Part shown: piece by piece, positions 14,129 through 23,609 of the stretch
Numbering within the stretch: the stretch's first letter is position 1
Layout: each line of letters starts with the position of its first letter
Assembly: GCA_947444055.1 (NCBI GenBank)
Contig: CANEYR010000028.1
Coordinates: 1-46,244, forward strand
Length of the DNA stretch: 46,244 nt
Source: Planctomycetota bacterium
GTDB taxonomy: Bacteria; Planctomycetota; UBA1135; UBA2386
Direction of reading: 5' to 3'
Translations under genes and position numbers: made by a program
Notes under the pieces: model-generated
The model's database searches: none
Told to the model about the DNA's origin: nothing
The model's input: the letters and a program-made list of their open reading frames with translations, nothing else

Positions 14129-15530
14129 CGCCTGCGGCGCCTTGCTGGCCATCGCACTCGCGGTGAACGGAGCCGCTGCGCAGACGGCGACGACGCGCTT
14201 TCAGACCGCCGACGGCAGCCACTTCGTGCTGATCGTCGATGCGTCGATCCCGCAGGTGCATTGGGCCATCGCAACCTGGGCCGACACCGCGGAAGAACCA
14301 GCGGGTTGCGAAGGTTTGGCCACCGCGATCCAACGCGTGTCGCTGAACGGCACTTGGCGCACGGGGTCGCTCGACGCCACGCGGGAACGCGATGCCCTGC
14401 TGCAACTGGACCGCTCGTGGCAGCTGCTGCTGCGCGGCTCCCCCGAGGCGCCATCGGCGGCGGCACTGCTCGCGCAAAACGAAGCCGCCTTGGCGCTCGG
14501 CGACGTCACCGTGTTTGCGCGGGTGCTCGCGGCCGCCCCTTCGCACCGCCCAGAAATCGCCGCCCGCGGCCCGACCTCGGTGTTGACGTTGACCACGCTG
14601 CCCGCGGCGATCGCCAACGTCGGCCGCCTATTGGTAGAACGCCGCGACGAGCAGGCTTTTCGGTTGCTGTCGCAGGTCTGGCTCGAGACGTTCGCCGAGC
14701 GTGTGCAGCGACACGCGAGGGACGCGCGCAACATCGTGCGCGCCGAAGTGCTGGCCTTGACGATGCCGGATCATGGCATGGCGCGCGCGCTCGATCGGCC
14801 GACACCGGGCCGCCCGACGCATGACCACGTGCTCGCGGTTTGGAATGCGACGCAGCGACCAGAACGCACGGTGCATGTGCTGCTCGGCGACTTCGAGGCG
14901 ACGCTCGTTCGACAAACGCTCGAGGCGACCTTCGCCAGAACGGCGTTGCCGCCGCACCGCCCCACACCAACCCCATTGCCGCGCCCGCTCACCGGCACAC
15001 GCCGTTCGACCGTGGTCGCCGCCGGTCCGCCCAGTGTGACGATGGCGTGGAGCCTGCCGCCAGGCGTCGATCGCTTCGCGCTCGCGACTGCCAGCCGATG
15101 GTGGGCTGAAGGCCCAGACAGCCAACTCGGCCAACAACTGCAGCGCAGTGGCCGCAAGCTCGCCGCGGTTACTTGCGTGGCGCCGTGGCCACCCACCACC
15201 GATGGCAGCAGCTTGTTGCTGATCGAAGTCACGGATGACGGTGGTCTCGATGGCCTCGCTGATCTGCTGGTGAACGCGTGCCGCAAGGTGGCCTCGACCG
15301 CACCGACGGACGCGACTCTGCAGCCGGTCACGACGTCGCTGCAACGCGAGTGGCGCGCAGCGAATGGTGACCCACGCGCACTCGTTGCGGAGATCGCTAG
15401 CCAGGCCTTGGTGTGGCCGCGGCAAGCCATCACCCGCGACTGGCCCGAACGAACGGACCCCAAGGCGGTGTTGGAATTGCTCACGAAGACCTTCGCCGGC
15501 CACCCCGTGATCGTGGAGGCCAAACCGTGA
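14109..15530 (+). CDS. exported M16-peptidase-like protein without zinc motif
   Basis: This is a 473-residue protein from ATG 14109 with a signal peptide (ALLAIALAVNGAAAQ near residues 10-25). The remainder has the rhythm of M16 (insulinase/pitrilysin) domains, e.g. GSHFVLIVDASIPQVHWAIA, and a second half with VLLGDFEATLVRQTLEATFA and TMAWSLPPGVDRFALATASR. The HxxEH zinc motif is absent; the matching place reads EGLATAIQ. Such inactive M16 proteins often pair with an active or second inactive partner, and the next gene (GTGA overlap) is similar. The upstream frame runs inside lpxA and is not coding here. Role unknown, perhaps periplasmic scaffolding. Confidence 0.65.
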   Translation: MAPRSPDACGALLAIALAVNGAAAQTATTRFQTADGSHFVLIVDASIPQVHWAIATWADTAEEPAGCEGLATAIQRVSLNGTWRTGSLDATRERDALLQLDRSWQLLLRGSPEAPSAAALLAQNEAALALGDVTVFARVLAAAPSHRPEIAARGPTSVLTLTTLPAAIANVGRLLVERRDEQAFRLLSQVWLETFAERVQRHARDARNIVRAEVLALTMPDHGMARALDRPTPGRPTHDHVLAVWNATQRPERTVHVLLGDFEATLVRQTLEATFARTALPPHRPTPTPLPRPLTGTRRSTVVAAGPPSVTMAWSLPPGVDRFALATASRWWAEGPDSQLGQQLQRSGRKLAAVTCVAPWPPTTDGSSLLLIEVTDDGGLDGLADLLVNACRKVASTAPTDATLQPVTTSLQREWRAANGDPRALVAEIASQALVWPRQAITRDWPERTDPKAVLELLTKTFAGHPVIVEAKP

Positions 15531-17644
15531 ACGCCCGACGCGCGAGTCTGGCGTTGGTAGCAAGCCTGGCGGCGGCGGCGTGCAGCAGCGCCCCGCCGAA
15601 GCAACCTGATGCACCGCCCGTTCCTGTTCGCAAGGAAGCGCCACCAACCACACTGACGCCCCCCAATCCGCCGCCCCAGCGGCAACTCGTCAAGCTCGAC
15701 AACGGCATGTCGGCCGTGCTCACGACCATTGCCGCCGGTCGGCAGGCGACGCTGCAGTTCGCGTTCTTGGCTGGCTCCGCATTCATGGCGCCTGGCGCCG
15801 CCGAGCTCGCCGCCCAGGTGTTGGTCGACAGTTCGGACGCGAGCCAAGGTCGCGGCTCGTTGCGACAGACGATCGGCCGCCTCGGTGGCACGCTCGCCGT
15901 GCATGTCGGCCCCCTGACGACTTGGATCGATGTGCGCGTGCCCGGCAACCGCTGGCGCGACGCCGCCGTGGCCATGCGCAAGGCGCTCGATGCGCCGACC
16001 CAATCTCGCCACCAGATCGAACGCATCCGCAGTGACTTTGTCAGCGCCCGCACCGCCTGGATTCGCCAGGACCCGACCGTGGCGATGGCGCAGTTGCTGC
16101 TGCTCGCGGAAAGCAGCAGCGCCAGCTACCTGCTTTCCCTGCTCGACCGCGACCCGAGCGAAGTCAGCCTGTTTCAATCGCGGCTGTTTCAGCCAGACCG
16201 CGCCCTGATCACGATCGAAGCGAACGAACCGACGCCCGATCTCGCGGCGGCCCTCGGCAAGACGGGTGCGGCGCCCATCGGCGGTTGGCTGCCAGCGCCT
16301 CCCATTCCTGGCCCCGCGGCCTTGCTCGATCGCAAGTTCGAGTCGGGGCTGTATTGGTCGCCCGGCAAGACCGCCGCCGAAAAGGCCGCGCGCTGTCGCG
16401 TTGCCTTGGTCATGTTGCTGCCCTCGCTCGGCCAACCCGATGCGGCTGAGTTGTTGATGCTGCACGCGTGCTTCACTCTCGACGGCACCGGCGGGCGGCT
16501 TGAACAACTGCAACGCGAACGCGGGCTCGGGCACGTTCGTTGGCGCAGCGACCTCGCGCAGACGCCGGATGCCACGGCCATCTTGTTGACGGCCGAAGTG
16601 CTGCCGCAAGAAGTGGCCGCGCTGTGGCAGACGATCGAACTGGCGCGCAACTCGCTGCAGGTGGTGCCGCCGAGTGATTCCGAAATAACCTTAGCCCGCA
16701 CGCGGGTGCCGCTGACGGCCCGCCTGCCCGCGTTGGACGATGGTGCCCGCGTGCGCAGCACGACGATGCTGCTGTTGCGGGGCTCGGACTTCTTCGCGAT
16801 CGACCGCCGACTCGCGGAGATTGCGGCGCTGCCTGGCCTCGACCTGTCGGTGCCGACCGCGGCGTTTCTGGCGCAGCCGTTCGCCTTGGTCGCGATCGGC
16901 GGCGAGCCGCCCGCGGACTTGCCAGCGGTGCGCCGGTTTGACGTGTTGCCACCGGGCGATGACGAACAGCCCAAGGCGCCGACCGAAGTGATCGCCACCT
17001 CGACCGCGGCGGCCGCCACACCCTGGCTCGAACGTGCGCGCGCGGCGATCGGCGGCAGCGAGTTGTTGCGGCGCCTTGATGGTTGGACGAGCGAAGCCAA
17101 ACTGCTGCACGACGAAGCGCCAGTGATGACGGAGGCGACCACTTGGCGGGCAACTGGCGCGCTGCAACGCACGCGCACCCTGCTCGGGCAGAGCATCGAC
17201 ACGACCCTCGCCGGTACCGCTTGGTCGGAGCGATCAGGCACTACGACGCGATCGCTGGATGCACGCGAAGCCGCTCTGCTGCGCCGCGAACACGAACGTC
17301 ACCCGCTCGCTCTGTTGTCGCTGCATGCACGCGGCGAACTGTCGTTCCGTCGCATCGCGCAGCGTGATGCCGGCGATCGCACCGTGGTGGTGCTCGAAGC
17401 AGAAGGCAACCACTTCGACCGGCTGCGCCTGCACATCGATACACAATCGCACCTCGTGCGCGTGGTCGAGACGTGGGAGACGTTGGTCGATGGCACCGTC
17501 GTGCATCTGCGCGATACGTGGTCCGACTACCGGGCAAGCCTTGGCGTGCGCACGCCGTTCCGTCGCCTGCAAGAAATCGACGACGGCCAAAACCGCGTGG
17601 AGACGGTGTTCGCCAAGTGGGCGCCCCGCTTCACCGCGCCCTGA
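15527..17644 (+). CDS. M16-peptidase-like lipoprotein with C-terminal LolA-like region, zinc motif lost
   Basis: This is a 705-residue protein starting at GTG 15527, overlapping the previous stop (GTGA). It opens with a lipoprotein signal, ALVASLAAAACSSAP, with a lipobox Cys at about residue 19. The first domain resembles M16 peptidases (LVKLDNGMSAVLTTIAAGRQ, FLAGSAFMAPGAAELAAQVL), but the HxxEH motif is gone. A second M16-like half contains LDGTGGRLEQLQRERGLG, a typical M16 C-domain segment. The last 170 residues (WSERSGTTTRSLDAREAALL through TPFRRLQEIDDGQNRVETVF) resemble LolA/LolB-like or outer membrane lipoprotein-sorting domains. It may work with its upstream neighbour at the outer membrane; no catalysis is predicted. 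Confidence 0.65.
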   Translation: MNARRASLALVASLAAAACSSAPPKQPDAPPVPVRKEAPPTTLTPPNPPPQRQLVKLDNGMSAVLTTIAAGRQATLQFAFLAGSAFMAPGAAELAAQVLVDSSDASQGRGSLRQTIGRLGGTLAVHVGPLTTWIDVRVPGNRWRDAAVAMRKALDAPTQSRHQIERIRSDFVSARTAWIRQDPTVAMAQLLLLAESSSASYLLSLLDRDPSEVSLFQSRLFQPDRALITIEANEPTPDLAAALGKTGAAPIGGWLPAPPIPGPAALLDRKFESGLYWSPGKTAAEKAARCRVALVMLLPSLGQPDAAELLMLHACFTLDGTGGRLEQLQRERGLGHVRWRSDLAQTPDATAILLTAEVLPQEVAALWQTIELARNSLQVVPPSDSEITLARTRVPLTARLPALDDGARVRSTTMLLLRGSDFFAIDRRLAEIAALPGLDLSVPTAAFLAQPFALVAIGGEPPADLPAVRRFDVLPPGDDEQPKAPTEVIATSTAAAATPWLERARAAIGGSELLRRLDGWTSEAKLLHDEAPVMTEATTWRATGALQRTRTLLGQSIDTTLAGTAWSERSGTTTRSLDAREAALLRREHERHPLALLSLHARGELSFRRIAQRDAGDRTVVVLEAEGNHFDRLRLHIDTQSHLVRVVETWETLVDGTVVHLRDTWSDYRASLGVRTPFRRLQEIDDGQNRVETVFAKWAPRFTAP

Positions 17645-17666
17645 TGCGACCAGTGGCCTGATGCGC

Positions 17667-18827
17667 TCAGCGCCGCGACGCGCCTAGCCGCAGCACCATG
17701 CCGAGGAAGAACATCTGCTGGCCGTGCACGTCGTCATCGATGCGCACCGACGGTCGATTCTCGTTGTCGAGCCAAGAATAGTACCCGTGCACGGACAGCG
17801 CGTCGCTGAGGTGCAGGTACGCCTCGACGCCCGCGCCTAAGAAGAAGTCCTTCGTCGACGAGAACCCATCTTCCTTCAGCAGCCGCGAATACTGGGCCTG
17901 CACATACGGCGTCACGGTCACCGAAGTCCCGAGGTGCATGCGCAAACGCAGTTGCGCATCGGCCCATTGGCTGCCAAGTGGTCGTTGGCCCTCGGCATTC
18001 TGCAGACGGTCCTTCTCGTCCTGCCAACCGCCCTGACCAAAGATCTCCCAGCACATCGTGTCCGACGCAGGGATGTACCAATCGAGCCGACCGCGCGCGC
18101 GCCAGACCGCGGAAGGCAGCTCGGTGGTAAAGCCAGTCGAACCGAACTCCCCTCGGCTGTCATTCCACTCGCGTTCGCCAACCAACGTAAACACGTAGCC
18201 GTCGCGCGGCACGCCACGACGTCGATCCATCTGCGCCGTCGTTTGCTCGAGATAGAGCCGTCCGCCGTAGGCCGAATAGTCCTCCGGCACTGCGAACGTC
18301 GACGGCGTCAGGCGCGATCGTGTGAAGTCGAGCTTCTTGTAGAACGGGCCGAGCTCAACGTAGAGCCCCTGTTGCGCCTCGCGGCCAAACCCGATGTAGC
18401 CCTCGTAGTCGCTGCCGTCGAAGAAGCCGTTCTGGACCAACTGGTCACCGCGATAGAAGCCGTCGCGATAGAACATCCACGGTCGCGCCCGCACTTCGAA
18501 GCGCGTCACCGTGTCGTCGCCGACGATCTTGCCGTCCGCGAAGCTGCCAAACAGCCCATCGCGACCGGCATAGGCTTCCAGCGTGCCGCGCCGCGAACTG
18601 AACGCTTCGTCGCGAAACCAAGCGCGCGCATCCCAAGTGAGGTCGTCGTCGAGTCCGACCACCGTGTCCTTCTCGTCGGCATTGACGCCTAGCGCGCCTG
18701 CTTCAATCTGGAAGACCGAGGCGAAGGGAATCAGAGGGTTGCGCACCTCGGTGAAGTCCGTGAACGACTGGCCGAGCAGTGGGGTGCCGGTGCAGGCGAG
18801 GAGGAGACGCGTGAGGCGGTGTTTCAT
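17667..18827 (-). CDS. putative outer-membrane beta-barrel protein
   Basis: This is a 386-residue protein from ATG 18827 with an N-terminal signal (MKHRLTRLLLACTGTPLLGQ). The body alternates polar and aromatic residues in short strands, for example GYIGFGREAQQGLYVELGPF, AQLRLRMHLGTSVTVTPYVQ and ALSVHGYYSWLDNENRPSVR. It ends with a strand FFLGMVLRLGASRR. The pattern of about 14-16 strands fits a barrel, but I recognise no family and no channel motif. It is convergent with the M16-like operon. Confidence 0.55.
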   Translation of the reverse strand: MKHRLTRLLLACTGTPLLGQSFTDFTEVRNPLIPFASVFQIEAGALGVNADEKDTVVGLDDDLTWDARAWFRDEAFSSRRGTLEAYAGRDGLFGSFADGKIVGDDTVTRFEVRARPWMFYRDGFYRGDQLVQNGFFDGSDYEGYIGFGREAQQGLYVELGPFYKKLDFTRSRLTPSTFAVPEDYSAYGGRLYLEQTTAQMDRRRGVPRDGYVFTLVGEREWNDSRGEFGSTGFTTELPSAVWRARGRLDWYIPASDTMCWEIFGQGGWQDEKDRLQNAEGQRPLGSQWADAQLRLRMHLGTSVTVTPYVQAQYSRLLKEDGFSSTKDFFLGAGVEAYLHLSDALSVHGYYSWLDNENRPSVRIDDDVHGQQMFFLGMVLRLGASRR

Positions 18828-18869
18828 TGGCGCGGGCGACGATCGGACAGGCGACGACAGACGTTCGGA

Positions 18870-19931
18870 TCACTTCACTTCTTCACGCTTCTTCGAGCGG
18901 TCGTGCGCCGCCACCACCATCGCATGGGCTTCGTCGAGCACGATCACGGAGTACGGATGGTCGGCGTATTGGTTCTCGCGTTCCGCGATGCGAATGACGC
19001 CGCGGTGGCGCAACTCGTTGACCAGCGCGCGCCGCTCGGGGTGCACCAGCCCGCTGAAATGCTGGCTCATCGGCCCCTTCAGGAACGGCGACAACCACAC
19101 CTCGGCACTGCCGTGACGAATCTGCGCCCGCAAGATGAGGTCGATGCACTGCTGCAGACGCTCACCGATTTCTGCATCGTGCGGCATCTCATCAATGGTG
19201 CGCCAAGTCACCGGAATGTGGCCGACGATGGCCGCCTTGCTGCGAGCTGCGCGTTCGACGACTTCGTCGGCGTGGGCGGCATGCCCGTTGCTACCGACGG
19301 AGCCACCGACGGAGCCACCGACGGCCGGATGTGTTGCCGTCGCACTGGGGTGCTCGGTCGTCGCGGCAACCAGCGCCACGCCAGGCCCCGGCGACTCGAC
19401 CACTGGTGGCGCTGGTTTGTGCGCATTGCGCAGATCGGCGCCGATCAATTCGAGCGCGTTCCAGAACCGCTCGCCACCGACCCGCATGCGCAGGTCACCA
19501 CTCGTGCTGTCAGGAATCGCGACCACGCGCAGCTCGCGGTTTTCTTCGAGCACCTGCCGCGCGATCGGAATGAAGTCACGATCCCCACTGACGATGACGA
19601 CCGCATCGATGTCAGGGCGGCGATACAGCACACGGCACACATCACACGCCAGCTGCACGTCAGCCGAGTTCTTGCCAGCATGACCCGTCAATACGTACTG
19701 CGGGTCAAAGCCCATCAAGGCCAGATCGTGCGCGACCTCCATGCCCGGGTACGTGTCGAAGGCGGCGTAGGAACGACCGAGCACCATTGGCACCTTGTCC
19801 GCGTGCAGCCGCGCCTTCAAGTGCTCAAGGATGCTCAGGCACAAGTCGCGGATGCGCTGCCCAGTGAGCTCTTCGCGGTTCTTCAGGGAGAGGAAGAGAT
19901 TCTCGAAGTCGACAAAGACAGCGGCGTGCAT
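18870..19931 (-). CDS. NYN-domain (LabA/DUF88-like, PIN-fold) ribonuclease-like protein
   Basis: This is a 353-residue protein. The N-terminal NYN domain has the acidic residues of the PIN-like fold: AVFVDFENL (Asp8), NSADVQLACD (Asp91, Asp97) and VVIVSGDRDFIPIA (Asp117, Asp119). A low-complexity linker with a 12-bp DNA repeat (GSVGGSVGS at about residues 206-214) leads to a C-terminal region of about 120 residues (RTIDEMPHDAEIGERLQQCI onward) that looks like a winged-helix or LOTUS-like RNA-binding segment, although that call is weak. It ends in a charged tail. Likely an RNA processing or decay enzyme in the cytoplasm. Confidence 0.85.
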   Translation of the reverse strand: MHAAVFVDFENLFLSLKNREELTGQRIRDLCLSILEHLKARLHADKVPMVLGRSYAAFDTYPGMEVAHDLALMGFDPQYVLTGHAGKNSADVQLACDVCRVLYRRPDIDAVVIVSGDRDFIPIARQVLEENRELRVVAIPDSTSGDLRMRVGGERFWNALELIGADLRNAHKPAPPVVESPGPGVALVAATTEHPSATATHPAVGGSVGGSVGSNGHAAHADEVVERAARSKAAIVGHIPVTWRTIDEMPHDAEIGERLQQCIDLILRAQIRHGSAEVWLSPFLKGPMSQHFSGLVHPERRALVNELRHRGVIRIAERENQYADHPYSVIVLDEAHAMVVAAHDRSKKREEVK

Positions 19932-20011
19932 TGGCAGAACAACAGTGAGAGTTCAGAACCGTTGGGCGGCCATCCAGCCACCACAATCAAACGACGCCGA
20001 GAGCCGCCGAC

Positions 20012-22075
20012 TCAGGCCGGCGGCACCGACGAATCATGCAACGAAACATCCGGCGTCGTCGCCGGTGCCACTGCCGGTGGTAGCGGTGGTGGCAGCGGCA
20101 GCGTGAAGCCCGTCTGCGCTGGCGCCGTGAAGACGTCGCCATTGCCCAAGACCGCGTCGTCGTCCGTGAGATACGTGTACGACGCCAGCCCCTCCTCGTA
20201 CCGCCGCATCAGCAGCGCCGACTCGCGAATGTTGACCTTGCCGGTGCGCACGGCCTGCTCAAGGCGATTGCGCATGCGGCGGACTAGGTCTTGCTTGTCG
20301 TACTGCACGTAGCTGAGCACTTCGGTTACCGAGTCGCCTTCAATCACGCGTTCGATGCGGTAGCCGTGCTGCTCATCCATCGAAATGTGGATCGCATTGG
20401 TGTCGCCAAACAGGTTGTGCAGATCGCCAAGGATCTCCTGGTAGGCGCCGACCAAGAACATCGCCATGTAGTACGGCTTGCCCGGCGTCACCGGGTGCAC
20501 TTCGAGCACGTTCTTGACGTCGCGCAGATCGATGAACCTGTCGACCTTGCCGTCGCTGTCGCACGTCAGGTCGGCCAGGATCGCGCGGCGCGTCGGCCGC
20601 TCGTTCAGCCGATGGATCGGCATCGTCGGAAACAGCTGCTTCACCGCCCAGTGGTCAGGGGCCGACTGGAACACCGAGAAGTTGCAGTAGTAGGTGTCGG
20701 CGAGCGCGCGCTCGAGACCCTGCAATTCGTCGGGCACGTAATCGAGCGTGTTGACGATCAGACGAATGCGGTCGCAGATCGCCCAGAACAGGTTCTCCGC
20801 GATCGCGCGCCCCTTCAAATCGAGATAGCCGAGGTTGAACAGGCTGATCGCCTCTTCCTTCAGCTGCAGCGCGTCGTGGTAGCTCTCCTGAAAGTTCTTC
20901 AGTGAGATGTCTTTCAGGATCTGCACCATGTTGGCGATGGTGCTGTCTTCGTGTTTGTCGGCGCCGACCGGCACGTCAACGTTTTGCTTGCTGACGCCAA
21001 GCACGTCGTAGACGAGGATCGCGTGGTGCGCGGTCAAGGCGCGGCCCGACTCACTGATGACATCCGGGTGCGCGATACCCTTCTCGTCGCAGGCTTGCTG
21101 CACCGCGAACACCACGTCGTTGGCGTACTCTTGGTGCGAGTAGTTGGCAGAGCTGTGGAAGTTGGTCTGCGAGCCGTCGTAGTCGACGGCGAGGCCGCCA
21201 CCCACGTCGAGGAACTTCAAGCCGGCGCCGAGATCATGCAGCTCGGTGTAGAACCGGGTCGCTTCCTTGAGCGCGTCTTTGATGGCGCGGATCGCGGTGA
21301 TCTGGCTGCCGATGTGGAAGTGCAACAGCTCAAGGCAATCGAGCATGCCCAGCTCGCGCAGCTTCTCGACGACTTGCACGATCTCGCCAGAGGTGAGGCC
21401 AAACTTCGACTTCTCACCGCCCGACTCTTGCCACTTGCCGGCACCGCGGCTCGCGAGCTTGGCGCGAATGCCGATGTGCGGTCGTAGATCGAAGCGCTTG
21501 CTGACCGACAACACCGTCTCCAACTCTTCGAAGCGGTCGACGACGATGATCGTGTAGAGGCCCATCTTCTGGGCCAACATCGCGGTCTCGATGAAGCTGA
21601 CGTCCTTGTAGCCGTTGCAAATGATCAGCCCATCCGGATTGGTCATGTGCGCCAGCACGACCAGCAGCTCTGGCTTGCTGCCAGCCTCAAGGCCGAGCGC
21701 GTACTCCTTGCCGAACTCGACCAGCTCCTCGACGACGTCGCGCTGCTGGTTCACCTTGATCGGGAACACCGGCCGGTAGCGACCCTTGTAACCACATTCG
21801 TCGATGGCCTTCTTGAAGGCGCCGCTCAGCGCTTGCACGCGCAGCTGCAGAATGTCCGAGACACGCAACAACACCGGCAATTGGATGCCGCGGTTGCGCA
21901 GGTCTTCAATGAGCTCCGGCAGCGAGAACTTGGGCCCGTTCTTGCCCATCGGCTGCACGACCAAATCGCCGCGCTCCGAGATCGCGTACGATTCACCACC
22001 CCAGGCTGCAAGTTGGTAGAGCTCGACACTATCGCGAATGGTCCAGGCGCGAAGGTCCTTCTGCGGTGCACTCAA
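20012..22075 (-). CDS. speA: biosynthetic arginine decarboxylase
   Basis: This 687-residue PLP enzyme converts arginine to agmatine in polyamine synthesis. The PLP lysine lies in YRPVFPIKVNQQRDVVEEL. Other family marks are GLEAGSKPELLVVLA, KLASRGAGKW, HFHIGSQI, KFLDVGGGLAVDYDGSQ and VISESGRALTAHH. The start is a TTG at 22075: it has an AGGAG eight bases upstream and gives the expected N-terminus LSAPQKDLRAWTIRDSVELY, while upstream Met codons lie in sequence without similarity. The C-terminus carries an extra Pro-rich tail (LPLPPPLPPAVAPATTPD) beyond the usual end. The gene is divergent from glyA. Confidence 0.96.
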   Translation of the reverse strand: MSAPQKDLRAWTIRDSVELYQLAAWGGESYAISERGDLVVQPMGKNGPKFSLPELIEDLRNRGIQLPVLLRVSDILQLRVQALSGAFKKAIDECGYKGRYRPVFPIKVNQQRDVVEELVEFGKEYALGLEAGSKPELLVVLAHMTNPDGLIICNGYKDVSFIETAMLAQKMGLYTIIVVDRFEELETVLSVSKRFDLRPHIGIRAKLASRGAGKWQESGGEKSKFGLTSGEIVQVVEKLRELGMLDCLELLHFHIGSQITAIRAIKDALKEATRFYTELHDLGAGLKFLDVGGGLAVDYDGSQTNFHSSANYSHQEYANDVVFAVQQACDEKGIAHPDVISESGRALTAHHAILVYDVLGVSKQNVDVPVGADKHEDSTIANMVQILKDISLKNFQESYHDALQLKEEAISLFNLGYLDLKGRAIAENLFWAICDRIRLIVNTLDYVPDELQGLERALADTYYCNFSVFQSAPDHWAVKQLFPTMPIHRLNERPTRRAILADLTCDSDGKVDRFIDLRDVKNVLEVHPVTPGKPYYMAMFLVGAYQEILGDLHNLFGDTNAIHISMDEQHGYRIERVIEGDSVTEVLSYVQYDKQDLVRRMRNRLEQAVRTGKVNIRESALLMRRYEEGLASYTYLTDDDAVLGNGDVFTAPAQTGFTLPLPPPLPPAVAPATTPDVSLHDSSVPPA

Positions 22076-22083
22076 TTCGGGAA

Positions 22084-22088
22084 CTCCT
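22084..22088 (-). promoter_or_regulatory. Shine-Dalgarno site setting the speA TTG start
   Basis: AGGAG on the minus strand lies eight bases before the TTG at 22075. No ATG or GTG near this point gives a family-like N-terminus, so this site decides the start. Confidence 0.75.
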
Positions 22089-22293
22089 GAGCCGCGGGCA
22101 GCAAGTCGGCCACCACGCCGAGTGGTGCGCACGACGTCTGCGGTCGCGTGACCGGATTGAACACGACCGGAGGCCAACATGCAGGCGCTTGGCTTTCTTT
22201 TTTCGGCGCCCGTTCGGCGCCGCACCAACACCACGAACGAGAGCACCATGGACTCTGGCCGTCATGCGACCCCAGCCGTAAGGTCTCTGCCCC

Positions 22294-23535
22294 GTGAGCC
22301 ACGCCGAATCGCACCCAAGTCCGTTGCGCATTGCAGACGCCGAAGTCGCCGCTTGGCTGCAGCGCGAAGACCGGCGGCAGAGCAACACGCTGACGCTCAT
22401 CGCATCCGAGAACCACTGCTCGGCGGCCGTTCGCGAAGCGAGCAGCAGCCGCATCACCGACAAGTACGCCGAGGGTTATCCCAACCGTCGCTACTACGGC
22501 GGCTGCGAAATTGCCGACGGCATCGAAGAACTGGCCCGGCAACGAGCCATGCAGCTGTTTGCTGGCGCCGAAGACGCCAACGTGCAGCCACACTCGGGCA
22601 CAACCGCCAACTTGTCGGCGCTGCTCGCGTTGGCTGGCCCCAACGGCCGCATCGTCGGCATGGCGCTGAAAGCCGGTGGCCACCTGAGCCACGGCCATGA
22701 CAAGAGCCACACCGGCATGGTCTTCCAAGCGCGCCAGTACGGCGTCGACGGCACCGGCCGAATCGACCTCGACGACGTGCGCAAGCTGGTCAAGGAACAC
22801 CAACCCAAGGTGCTGATCGCTGGCGGCAGCAGCTATTGCCGCAACATCGACTACGCCGCGTTCGCCGCCATTGCGCGGGAAGTTGGCGCGCTGCTGCTCG
22901 CGGACATCGCCCACCCAGCCGGCCTGATGGCGGCGGGTGTGGTGCCCGGGCCGATCGGCATCGCCGACGTCGTGACGATGACCACCCACAAGACGCTGCG
23001 CGGCCCACGCGGCGGCATGATTCTGGCGAAGAAGGACCTCGCCAAAGCCATCAACTCCTCGGTGTTCCCCGGTTCCCAAGGCGGCCCGCTCGTCCAGCAG
23101 ATCGCTGCCAAAGCGGTCGCGTTCGGCGAAGCGCTGCAACCAGGTTTCCGCGGCTACCAGCAACGCGTCAAAGAGAACGCGGCGATGCTGGCAGAACGGC
23201 TGCTTAGCCAAGGGTTGGATCTGGTCACCGGCGGCACCGACAACCACATCGTGCTGGTCGACCTGCGCAAGACCGACGTCACGGGCGCCCAAGTGGAAGA
23301 GCGCGCGCTCGCAGCGGGCCTGTCCGTCAACAAGAACGCCGTGCCTGGCGACCCGCGGCCACCGATGGTGACCTCCGGCCTGCGCCTTGGCACTGCCGCC
23401 GTGACCACGCGCGGCTTTGGCCGCGACCAGATTCTGGCGGTTGCCGACGTCATCGTGGGCCTCGTACGCGGCGGCGACGTCGATCGCTACCGAACCACCG
23501 TCCAGGGTCTGTGCGAAGCGTTCCCGTTGCCTTGA
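22294..23535 (+). CDS. glyA: serine hydroxymethyltransferase
   Basis: This is a 413-residue protein from GTG 22294. PLP-binding Lys233 lies in VVTMTTHKTLRGPRGGMILA. Other SHMT marks are TLIASENHCS, KYAEGYPNRRYYGGCE, NVQPHSGTTANLSAL, GGHLSHGH and the C-terminal TSGLRLGTAAVTTRGF. It interconverts serine and glycine with tetrahydrofolate. Length is normal. The stop lies in the first unit of a 14-bp tandem repeat that leads into the sigma-factor gene. Confidence 0.97.
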   Translation: MSHAESHPSPLRIADAEVAAWLQREDRRQSNTLTLIASENHCSAAVREASSSRITDKYAEGYPNRRYYGGCEIADGIEELARQRAMQLFAGAEDANVQPHSGTTANLSALLALAGPNGRIVGMALKAGGHLSHGHDKSHTGMVFQARQYGVDGTGRIDLDDVRKLVKEHQPKVLIAGGSSYCRNIDYAAFAAIAREVGALLLADIAHPAGLMAAGVVPGPIGIADVVTMTTHKTLRGPRGGMILAKKDLAKAINSSVFPGSQGGPLVQQIAAKAVAFGEALQPGFRGYQQRVKENAAMLAERLLSQGLDLVTGGTDNHIVLVDLRKTDVTGAQVEERALAAGLSVNKNAVPGDPRPPMVTSGLRLGTAAVTTRGFGRDQILAVADVIVGLVRGGDVDRYRTTVQGLCEAFPLP

Positions 23536-23609
23536 ACAGGTTGCCTTGAACAGGTTGCCTTGAACAGGTTGCCTTGAACAAGCCGCCGTGAACAAGCCGC
23601 CGTGAACTC
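23526..23609 (+). repeat. six 14-bp tandem repeats linking glyA to the sigma-factor gene
   Basis: Units at 23526, 23540, 23554, 23568, 23582 and 23596. The first three are identical (GTTGCCTTGAACAG), the fourth differs at one base, and the last two read GCCGCCGTGAAC plus two bases. The glyA stop lies in unit one and the sigma-factor GTG in unit six. Each unit holds a TTGA or GTGA stop/start overlap, so five frames of five codons (MNRLP three times, MNKPP twice) run from 23532 to 23605, each overlapping the next by four bases and the last overlapping the sigma-factor start. Confidence 0.85.
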
